From Burkholderiaceae bacterium (GTDB lineage: Bacteria > Pseudomonadota > Gammaproteobacteria > Burkholderiales > Burkholderiaceae_C): a stretch of DNA of 64,000 bases. The stretch spans positions 62,001 to 126,000 of the forward strand of contig JAKLLA010000017.1 of assembly GCA_023150375.1 (NCBI GenBank). The letters run 5' to 3'. Under the pieces are notes generated by a model, which was not told the origin of the DNA, did not search any database, and saw only the letters and a list, made by a program, of their open reading frames with translations. Below are positions 57,877 through 64,000 of the stretch, piece by piece; within the stretch, counting starts at the first letter, position 1; each line of letters begins with the position of its first letter. The position numbers and the translations under genes were made by a program.

Positions 57877-59166
57877 ATGAAAGTTCTCGTGATCGGCTCC
57901 GGGGGGCGCGAACATGCCCTGGCGTGGAAGCTGGCCCAATCCCCGCGCGTGCAGAAGCTCTACGTCGCACCGGGCAATGGTGGCACCGCGCTGGACGGTC
58001 GGATGACCTCGCTGGCGATCACGGATCCGGTGGCGCTGGCCGATTTCGCGCTGGCCGAGAAGATCGGCCTGACCGTGGTCGGTCCGGAGGCACCGCTGTC
58101 GGCCGGCGTGGTCGACGTCTTCCGCGACCGTGGCCTGCGCATCTTCGGCCCCACGCGGGCGGCCGCGCAGCTGGAGAGCTCGAAGGCCTTCGCCAAGGAC
58201 TTCATGAAGCGCCACCGCATCCCGACGGCGGCCTACGAGACCTTCTCCGACCCGGTGGCCGCGCATGCCTACGTCGACCGCATGGGTGCGCCCATCGTCG
58301 TCAAGGCCGACGGCCTGGCCGCGGGCAAGGGCGTGGTGGTGGCCATGACCCTCGAGGAGGCGCATCAGGCGGTGGACTGGATGCTGGCCAGCGAGGGCGA
58401 CAACCGCCTGGGCGTGCAGCACAACGCCGGCGGCGCGCGGGTGGTGATCGAGGAGTTCCTGCAGGGCGAGGAGGCCAGCTTCATTGTCATGGTGGACGGC
58501 CGCCACATCCTGCCCCTGGCCACCAGCCAGGACCACAAGCGCCTGGGCGACGGCGACAGCGGCCCCAACACCGGCGGCATGGGCGCCTATTCGCCCGCGC
58601 CGGTGGTAACGCCCAACGTGCATGCCCGGGTGATGCAGGAGATCATCCGCCCCACCGTCGAAGGCATGGCGCGCGACGGCGTGCCCTTCACCGGCTTCCT
58701 CTATGCCGGTCTGATGATCGACGCGAAGGGGCAGGTCAAGACCCTCGAGTTCAACACCCGCATGGGTGACCCCGAGACCCAGCCGATCCTGATGCGCCTG
58801 AAGAGCGACCTGCTGGAGGTGCTGCTGGCGGCCACCGAAGGCAGGCTCGACCAGGTGGAGCTGGACTGGGACCGCCGGGTGGCGCTGGGCGTGGTGCTGG
58901 CTGCGGCGGGCTATCCGCTCGATCCGCGCAAGGGCGACGTGATCCGCGGCCTGCCGCCGGCCAGCGACGACTGCGTGGTCTTCCATGCAGGCACGGCCGC
59001 CTCGGGCAGCCAGACCGTGACCTCGGGCGGGCGGGTGCTCTGCGTCACCGCGCTGGGCGACTCGGTGCGCACCGCGCAGCAGCGTGCCTACCAGGTGTTG
59101 CAGGGCATCCAGTTCGACGGCATGCAGTTCCGGCGCGACATCGGCCACCGCGCGATCAAGCGCTGA
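57877..59166 (+). CDS. purD: Phosphoribosylamine-glycine ligase (GARS)
   Basis: A 429-residue ATP-grasp enzyme for the second step of purine synthesis, joining glycine to phosphoribosylamine. MKVLVIGSGGREHALAWKL, VVGPEAPLSAGVVD, VVKADGLAAGKGVVVA, SQDHKRLGDGDSGPNTGGMG and LEFNTRMGDPETQ are the conserved blocks. The start is fixed by homologues (MKVLVIG); the longer frame upstream is noncoding. Length is normal. Confidence 0.98.
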   Translation: MKVLVIGSGGREHALAWKLAQSPRVQKLYVAPGNGGTALDGRMTSLAITDPVALADFALAEKIGLTVVGPEAPLSAGVVDVFRDRGLRIFGPTRAAAQLESSKAFAKDFMKRHRIPTAAYETFSDPVAAHAYVDRMGAPIVVKADGLAAGKGVVVAMTLEEAHQAVDWMLASEGDNRLGVQHNAGGARVVIEEFLQGEEASFIVMVDGRHILPLATSQDHKRLGDGDSGPNTGGMGAYSPAPVVTPNVHARVMQEIIRPTVEGMARDGVPFTGFLYAGLMIDAKGQVKTLEFNTRMGDPETQPILMRLKSDLLEVLLAATEGRLDQVELDWDRRVALGVVLAAAGYPLDPRKGDVIRGLPPASDDCVVFHAGTAASGSQTVTSGGRVLCVTALGDSVRTAQQRAYQVLQGIQFDGMQFRRDIGHRAIKR

Positions 59167-59274
59167 GAGGCCCGGGCGCGAGCCCGGCCGCGCCCGCCAT
59201 GCTGCACTGCATCGTGACGCCGGTCGGGGGCTGCGCGTATCGTCGCCCGCCAGACAAGACGACGGATTCCTCCG

Positions 59275-59886
59275 ATGGCGCAAGACAAGCGTGACGGGCC
59301 GGAGCTGCGGCTGGCCGGCTCGACCTGGGCGGGCCGACTGCTGCGCCTGGTGGGTTGGCGCATCGAGTTCGACGGCCTGCCGGCCCGCCAGGGCGTGATC
59401 GCGGTCTACCCGCACACCTCCAACTGGGACTTCCCGATCGGCCTGCTGACCAAGTGGGCGGTCGGCCTGCCGGCGCGCTTCTGGGTCAAGGACAGCCTGT
59501 TTCGCCTGCCGCTGATCGGGGCCTTCATGCGCCGGGTGGGTGGCATCGCGGTGGACCGCAGTGCCGCCAACGGCCTGGTGGGCAGCACCGTGCAGCAGAT
59601 GGAGTCGGCGCGCCGGCGTGGCGAGTGGTTCTGGCTGGCGGTCGCGCCCGAAGGCACGCGCCGGGCGGTGCCGGGCTGGAAGTCCGGCTTCTACCGCGTG
59701 GCGCTGGGCGCGGACGTGCCGCTGTGCGTGGCCTCGATCGACTACGGCCGGCGCGTGGTGCGCGTGGCCGACTTCCTCTCGCTCAGCGGCGACGAGGCGC
59801 AGGACATGGCCCGGGTGGCCGCCTGCCTGGACGGCGTGCGGGGCCTGCATCCGGATGCGGCCGCCCCGATCCGCCTGATCCGCTGA
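59275..59886 (+). CDS. PlsC-like lysophospholipid acyltransferase family protein
   Basis: A 203-residue acyltransferase. HTSNWD is the catalytic Hx4D motif and APEGTR the substrate-binding motif of the PlsC family. It is shorter than true PlsC and lacks an N-terminal membrane segment; it resembles the small acyltransferases found next to purD and hemF in Burkholderiales. Probable role is acyl transfer to a lysophospholipid or related lipid on the inner membrane; the substrate is unknown. It lies 31 bp before hemF. Confidence 0.9.
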   Translation: MAQDKRDGPELRLAGSTWAGRLLRLVGWRIEFDGLPARQGVIAVYPHTSNWDFPIGLLTKWAVGLPARFWVKDSLFRLPLIGAFMRRVGGIAVDRSAANGLVGSTVQQMESARRRGEWFWLAVAPEGTRRAVPGWKSGFYRVALGADVPLCVASIDYGRRVVRVADFLSLSGDEAQDMARVAACLDGVRGLHPDAAAPIRLIR

Positions 59887-59917
59887 GAACCCGCGAACCC
59901 GACCAGGATTCCTCCCG

Positions 59918-60856
59918 ATGACACATTCCGAGCTGTCCACCGACACGGTGCGCGACTGGCTGCTGGACCTGCAGGCGCGCATCTGTGCCGAGGTGGGCCG
60001 GGCCGACGGCCGCAGTTTCCTGACCGACGCCTGGGAGCGCCCGCCCGGCGGCCGCCTGGAAGGCCGCGGCATCACCCGGCTGCTGGAGGACGGTGCGCTG
60101 ATCGAGCGTGGCGGCTGCGCCTTCTCGCAGGTGCGCGGCGCGGCCCTGCCGCCCTCGGCCACCCAGCACCGGCCGGAGCTGGCCGGCGCGCCCTTCGAGG
60201 CGATGGGCGTGTCGCTGGTGTTCCACCCGCGCAACCCCTACGTGCCCACGGTGCACATGAACGTGCGCATGCTCGCGGCCACGCCCAGCCAGGGCCCGGC
60301 GGCGGGGCAGACGGTGCGCTGGTTCGGCGGCGGCATGGACCTGACGCCCTACTACGGCGAGGAGGAGGATGCGGTGCACTTCCACCGCGCCTGCCGCGAC
60401 GCGCTGGCGCCGCACGGCGCCGGGCTCTACCCGCGCTTCAAGCGCTGGTGCGACGAGTACTTTTTCCTGAAGCACCGCAACGAGGCGCGCGGCATCGGCG
60501 GCATCTTCTTCGACGACTTCGCCGAGCTGGGGCCGGCGGGCAGCTTCGCGATGCTGCAGTCGGTGGGCGATGCCTTCCTGGGCGCCTGGCTGCCGATCGC
60601 CGAGCGCCGGCGTCACCGCGCCTACGGCGAGCGCGAGCGCGAGTTCCAGGCGCTGCGGCGCGGGCGCTATGTCGAGTTCAACCTGGTCTGGGACCGCGGC
60701 ACCCTGTTCGGCCTGCAGTCGGGCGGGCGCACCGAGTCCATCCTGATGTCCATGCCGCCGCAGGTGCAGTGGCGCTACCAGTGGGCACCGGAGCCCGGCA
60801 CGCCCGAGGCGCGGCTGTACACCGACTTCCTGCCGCCGCGCGACTGGCTGGCCTGA
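59918..60856 (+). CDS. hemF: Oxygen-dependent coproporphyrinogen III oxidase
   Basis: A 312-residue HemF, which decarboxylates coproporphyrinogen III to protoporphyrinogen IX with O2 in haem (and any chlorophyll) synthesis. [51 protein letters not shown] and SIMSMPP-like [12 protein letters not shown] are the family blocks. Length is normal. It is 54 bp before the chosen nadD start on the same strand. Confidence 0.98.
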   Translation: MTHSELSTDTVRDWLLDLQARICAEVGRADGRSFLTDAWERPPGGRLEGRGITRLLEDGALIERGGCAFSQVRGAALPPSATQHRPELAGAPFEAMGVSLVFHPRNPYVPTVHMNVRMLAATPSQGPAAGQTVRWFGGGMDLTPYYGEEEDAVHFHRACRDALAPHGAGLYPRFKRWCDEYFFLKHRNEARGIGGIFFDDFAELGPAGSFAMLQSVGDAFLGAWLPIAERRRHRAYGEREREFQALRRGRYVEFNLVWDRGTLFGLQSGGRTESILMSMPPQVQWRYQWAPEPGTPEARLYTDFLPPRDWLA

Positions 60857-60910
60857 GAACCTGTGAACCTGCGACCGAACGCAGCCGGCCCAGCCCGTGA
60901 CGAGGGACCG

Positions 60911-61639
60911 ATGACGGACCCCCTGGCTCAGGCCCGCTCCTCCGCCCCGGAGCCGCTGCAGCCCCGGCCGCGGCGCATCGGCCTGTTCGGTGGCAGCTTC
61001 GACCCGGTGCACCGCGGCCATCGCGTGCTGGCCGACGCGGCGCTGGCGCAGCTGGGGCTGGACGAACTGCGCTGGGTCGTCGCCGCCCAGCCCTGGCAGA
61101 AGGCGCGCCGGCTGGCGAGTGCCGAAGACCGCGCCGCGATGGTGGCGCTGGCCATCGCCGACGAGCCGCGCCACCGCCTGGAGAGCTGCGAACTCGAGCG
61201 AACCGGGCCGAGCTACAGCATCGACACCGTCGAGCAGCTGCAGGCCCAGGCCGCCCGCGACGGCGTGGCCGCACAGTGGTTCCTGCTGATCGGCCAGGAC
61301 CAGTACGCCAACCTCGCCACCTGGCGGCGCTGGCCCGAACTGCTCGACCGGGTGACCCTGGCCGTGGCCGCGCGCGACGGCCGGCGGCCCACTCCGGGCG
61401 AGGCGCTGGCGGCGCATCCGCACCGCATCGTGCAGGTCGCGATGCCGCCGGTGCCGCTGTCGTCCACCGCGCTGCGCGCGGCGCTGCAGGCCGGCTGCGA
61501 CCCGCTCGCGCTGGTGCCCGACCAGCTCTGCGCGCCGGTGGCGCAGTACCTCGCCCGCCGGCAGCTGTACCATCTCGACCCGGCGCAGTCGTCCGACGCG
61601 GCGCCGGAGGGCATCTGCCCCCGCCCCTCCCCCCCTTGA
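60911..61639 (+). CDS. nadD: Nicotinate-nucleotide adenylyltransferase
   Basis: A 242-residue NadD making deamido-NAD from nicotinate mononucleotide and ATP. GLFGGSFDPVHRGHRVLA contains the nucleotidyltransferase HxGH motif, and PLSSTALR is the C-terminal SSTxxR motif. The ATG at 60911 has GAGGG just upstream; a GTG at 60863 would add 16 residues but has no ribosome binding site. A Pro-rich N-terminal extension of about 25 residues precedes the fold. It begins the nadD-rsfS-rlmH-maf-rng series. Confidence 0.96.
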   Translation: MTDPLAQARSSAPEPLQPRPRRIGLFGGSFDPVHRGHRVLADAALAQLGLDELRWVVAAQPWQKARRLASAEDRAAMVALAIADEPRHRLESCELERTGPSYSIDTVEQLQAQAARDGVAAQWFLLIGQDQYANLATWRRWPELLDRVTLAVAARDGRRPTPGEALAAHPHRIVQVAMPPVPLSSTALRAALQAGCDPLALVPDQLCAPVAQYLARRQLYHLDPAQSSDAAPEGICPRPSPP

Positions 61640-61659
61640 ACTTGCCCCGACGGAGCTGA

Positions 61660-62442
61660 ATGGACATCCGCAAGCTGCAACGCGCCATCGTCGATGGTCT
61701 GGAAGACGTGAAGGCCCAGGACATCGTGGTCTTCAATACCGAGAAGCTCTCGCCGCTGTTCGAGCGGGTCGTGGTGGCCTCCGGCACCAGCAACCGGCAG
61801 ACCAAGGCGCTGGCCTCGAGCGTGCGCGAGGCGGTCAAGTCCGCCGGCGGCCAGGTGCTCAGCGTCGAGGGCGAGGACAACGGCGAGTGGATCATCGTCG
61901 ACTGCGGCGCCGCGGTGGCGCACATCATGCAGCCGGCCATCCGCCAGTACTACCACCTCGAGGAGATCTGGGGCGGCAAGCCGGTGCGCATGAAGCTGGG
62001 CGCCTCGGCAGCCCGCGGCCTGCCGAAGGCTTCCGCGGCCGAGGCGGTGGACGAGGAGGACGATGTCGGCGAGGCCGTCGAGCTGCTCGACAAGCCGGCC
62101 CGCCCGGCGCGCCCGCGCCGCAGTGGCAGCGCGGCCGAGGCCAGGGCGCCGGCGCGCAAGGCTGCCGGCGAGCCGACGTCCCGCGCGGCGGCGAAGAAGG
62201 TCGCGCGCAAGACCGCCGCCGGGACGCCGGCGAAGAAGGCCGCCCGCAAGTCCCCGCGCCCGGTCGAGGCGCCGGTGGAGACGGTGATCGTCCAGCCCAC
62301 GCGCAAGTCGCCGGCGCGCAAAGCCACCGGCAGGACCTCCGGGAACGCGCCCGGCACGCCGGCGCGCAAGGCCCCGGCACGCAAGAGCGCGACCCGCCCG
62401 GCGGCCAAGGCGCCCGCGCGCAAGACCGCCGCGCGCGGCTGA
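61660..62442 (+). CDS. rsfS: Ribosomal silencing factor RsfS with a long histone H1-like tail
   Basis: 260 residues. The first 120 are a normal RsfS/Iojap domain that binds ribosomal protein uL14 and blocks subunit joining in starved cells ([66 protein letters not shown]). From about 130 to the end is a Lys/Ala/Pro/Arg-rich tail with repeated [11 protein letters not shown] and ARKTA units, more than doubling the usual length of about 105-130. Such tails look like bacterial histone H1-type DNA/RNA-binding domains. Confidence 0.96.
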   Translation: MDIRKLQRAIVDGLEDVKAQDIVVFNTEKLSPLFERVVVASGTSNRQTKALASSVREAVKSAGGQVLSVEGEDNGEWIIVDCGAAVAHIMQPAIRQYYHLEEIWGGKPVRMKLGASAARGLPKASAAEAVDEEDDVGEAVELLDKPARPARPRRSGSAAEARAPARKAAGEPTSRAAAKKVARKTAAGTPAKKAARKSPRPVEAPVETVIVQPTRKSPARKATGRTSGNAPGTPARKAPARKSATRPAAKAPARKTAARG

Positions 62443-62458
62443 GCCCCCGCCCGTCGCG

Positions 62459-62929
62459 ATGAAGCTCTGGCTGATGGCCGTCGGCCAGCGCCTGCCGGCC
62501 TGGGCCGAGACTGCCTACGAGGACTACGCCAAGCGCTTCCCGCCCGACTGCCGGCTGGAGCTGCGCGCCGTCAAGACCGAACCGCGCAGCAGCGGCAAGC
62601 CGGTCGAGGCCCTGATGGCCGCCGAGCGAAGCCGCCTCGAGGCCGCCCTGCCGCGGGGCTGCCGGCGCGTCGTGCTCGACGAACGCGGCACGCGGCTGAC
62701 CACCGCCCAGCTGGCCGAGCGCCTGCAGGCCTGGCAGCGCGACGGCCGTGACGTGGCGCTGTTCGTCGGCGGCCCGGACGGGCTCGACCCGGCGCTGCGC
62801 GACGCCGCCGACGAGGCGTTGCGACTGTCGGACCTGACCCTGCCGCATGCCTTCGTGCGCGTGATGCTGGCCGAGGCGCTCTACCGCGCCTGGTCGCTCA
62901 ACGCCGGACACCCCTACCACCGCGAATGA
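62459..62929 (+). CDS. rlmH: 23S rRNA pseudouridine-1915 N3-methyltransferase RlmH
   Basis: A 156-residue SPOUT methyltransferase acting on the assembled ribosome. [60 protein letters not shown] (cofactor loop) and [20 protein letters not shown] match RlmH end to end. Its stop overlaps an ATG in the maf frame (ATGA). Length is normal. Confidence 0.98.
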   Translation: MKLWLMAVGQRLPAWAETAYEDYAKRFPPDCRLELRAVKTEPRSSGKPVEALMAAERSRLEAALPRGCRRVVLDERGTRLTTAQLAERLQAWQRDGRDVALFVGGPDGLDPALRDAADEALRLSDLTLPHAFVRVMLAEALYRAWSLNAGHPYHRE

Positions 62930-62970
62930 AGCCGTGGCGCCCTCGCCGTGCTGCGTTGCCCCCGCCCCCG

Positions 62971-63570
62971 ATGGACTTCGTCTACCTCGCCTCCCAGAGC
63001 CCGCGCCGGCGCCAGCTGCTCGACCAGATCGGCGTGCGCCACGCGTTGCTGCTGCCCGAGCCGCACGAGGATGCCGAGGCGCTGGAGGCCACCCGCCGCG
63101 GCGAATCCCCGCGCGCCTACGTGCTGCGCGTCACCGCCGCGAAGCTGCAGGCCGCCTGCGCGCGGCTGGCGCGCAGCGGCCGGCCGGCCGCCCCCATCCT
63201 CTGTGCCGACACCACGGTGGCGCTGGGCCGCGAGATCCTCGGCAAGCCGGCCGACGCGGCGCAGGCGGCGCGCATGCTGGCGCAGCTCTCCGGGCGCGAG
63301 CACCGCGTGCTCACCGCGGTGGCGCTGGCCTGGGGCGGGCACAGCGCGCTGCTGCTCAGCCAGTCGCGCGTGCGCTTCGCCGAGCTGAGCGCCGCCCAGA
63401 TCGACGCCTACGTGGCCAGCGGCGAGCCGATGGGCAAGGCCGGCGCCTACGCGATCCAGAGCCAGGCGGCGGCCTGGGTGCAGCGCATCCAGGGCAGCTA
63501 TTCGGGCATCATGGGCCTGCCGCTGTACGAGACCGCGCAGCTGCTGCGCGGCATCGGCTGGGCGCTGTGA
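62971..63570 (+). CDS. maf: Maf-family nucleotide pyrophosphatase
   Basis: From the ATG at 62971 the protein begins [20 protein letters not shown], the standard Maf N-terminus, and has 199 residues. The Maf motifs [42 protein letters not shown] and [14 protein letters not shown] are intact. It hydrolyses non-canonical nucleoside triphosphates. An ATG at 62926, overlapping the rlmH stop, would add 15 Arg/Pro-rich residues; neither start has a clear ribosome binding site. Confidence 0.96.
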   Translation: MDFVYLASQSPRRRQLLDQIGVRHALLLPEPHEDAEALEATRRGESPRAYVLRVTAAKLQAACARLARSGRPAAPILCADTTVALGREILGKPADAAQAARMLAQLSGREHRVLTAVALAWGGHSALLLSQSRVRFAELSAAQIDAYVASGEPMGKAGAYAIQSQAAAWVQRIQGSYSGIMGLPLYETAQLLRGIGWAL

Positions 63571-63632
63571 GGCGCATCGGCGCCGGCCGCCGGCCCCGAC
63601 CGAACAAGACCGAACCCGAGACTCCCACCCCC

Positions 63633-64000
63633 ATGCTCCCCACCTCGAACGCCGCGTCCATGCAGGACATCCTGGTCAACTGGGCTCCCCAGGAGACCCG
63701 CGTGGCCATCATCGAGAACGGCGCGGTGCAGGAGCTGCACCTCGAGCGCACCCTCGAGCGTGGCCTGGTCGGCAACATCTACCTCGGCCGGGTGGCGCGC
63801 GTGCTGCCGGGCATGCAGAGCGCCTTCATCGACATCGGCCTCGAGCGCGCCGCCTTCCTGCACGTGGCCGACGTGCACGTGGCCGGCCAGGCCGCGCGCC
63901 CCGGCCCGCGCGGCGATGCGCCGCCGACGCCGCCGATCGAGAAGCTGGTCTTCGAGGGACAGTCGCTGGTGGTGCAGGTCATCAAGGACCCGATCGGCAG
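63633..64000 (+). CDS. rng: Ribonuclease G, N-terminal part (cut by window edge)
   Basis: The visible 122 codons encode QDILVNWAPQETRVAIIENG, VQELHLERTLERGLVGNIYL and GRVARVLPGMQSAFIDIGLE, then RAAFLHVADVH, the start of the S1-like domain of RNase G/E. A Gly/Pro-rich insert (about 88-102) splits the S1 domain, as is common in Burkholderiales. The start may be 63633 or 63660 (MQDILVNWAP). RNase G processes 16S rRNA 5' ends. The gene continues beyond the window. Confidence 0.95.
   Translation, partial: MLPTSNAASMQDILVNWAPQETRVAIIENGAVQELHLERTLERGLVGNIYLGRVARVLPGMQSAFIDIGLERAAFLHVADVHVAGQAARPGPRGDAPPTPPIEKLVFEGQSLVVQVIKDPIG

Overview
The window is very GC-rich bacterial chromosome. Codon use is strongly G/C at the third position. 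The housekeeping order on the right (yebC, purD, acyltransferase, hemF, nadD, rsfS, rlmH, maf, rng), together with PutA/Lrp and GlnS, is typical of Burkholderiales. I would guess a Rubrivivax/Leptothrix/Ideonella-type betaproteobacterium; this rests on gene content and order only. No rRNA, tRNA, insertion sequence or prophage gene was seen.

Left end (1-10.4 kb): a type I-C CRISPR-Cas locus read leftward, cas3-cas5-cas8c(with an internal cas11c start)-cas7-cas4-cas1-cas2-leader-array. The array shows 21 full identical 37-nt repeats plus one cut by the window edge. A small toxin-antitoxin operon on the opposite strand sits between the interference genes (cas3-5-8c-7) and the adaptation genes (cas4-1-2). 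Its antitoxin is intact and its RelE/ParE-type toxin is stopped at codon 10. A perfect TGTGA-N6-TCACA palindrome lies about 0.1 kb upstream of cas3.

10.4-21.6 kb: a DUF1800/DUF1501 secreted protein pair, fabI, a MarC-family membrane protein, and a tight operon of acetate-CoA ligase, 2-oxoacid dehydrogenase E1 alpha, E1 beta and E2, and a free acyl carrier protein, with no E3.

21.6-35.4 kb: a dense signalling island. The leftward operon encodes a receiver/PAS/degenerate-GGDEF/EAL protein, a TonB-dependent receptor, a periplasmic YfiR-family protein and a hybrid histidine kinase whose periplasmic part resembles the CHASE8 domain of YfiN. The divergent operon encodes a hybrid kinase with a solute-binding-protein sensor and a double-receiver GGDEF-EAL protein. 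I infer that the leftward operon is a YfiBNR-like envelope sensor wired to a phosphorelay instead of directly to a cyclase.

35.4-48.0 kb: bifunctional putA with a divergent Lrp-type regulator, a 1079-residue membrane-anchored coiled-coil protein of unknown role, an unknown membrane protein, a membrane-anchored retropepsin-like protease, glnS, and a small conserved hypothetical gene behind a direct-repeat regulatory region.

48.0-55.0 kb: one leftward run of lipoprotein, ABC ATPase, FtsX-type permease, LolA-like periplasmic protein and outer-membrane beta-barrel, followed by a LytS/LytR-type two-component pair. It looks like an envelope transport system with its regulator.

55.2-64 kb: a HerA/DUF853-type ATPase, then the rightward housekeeping block, ending inside RNase G at the window edge.
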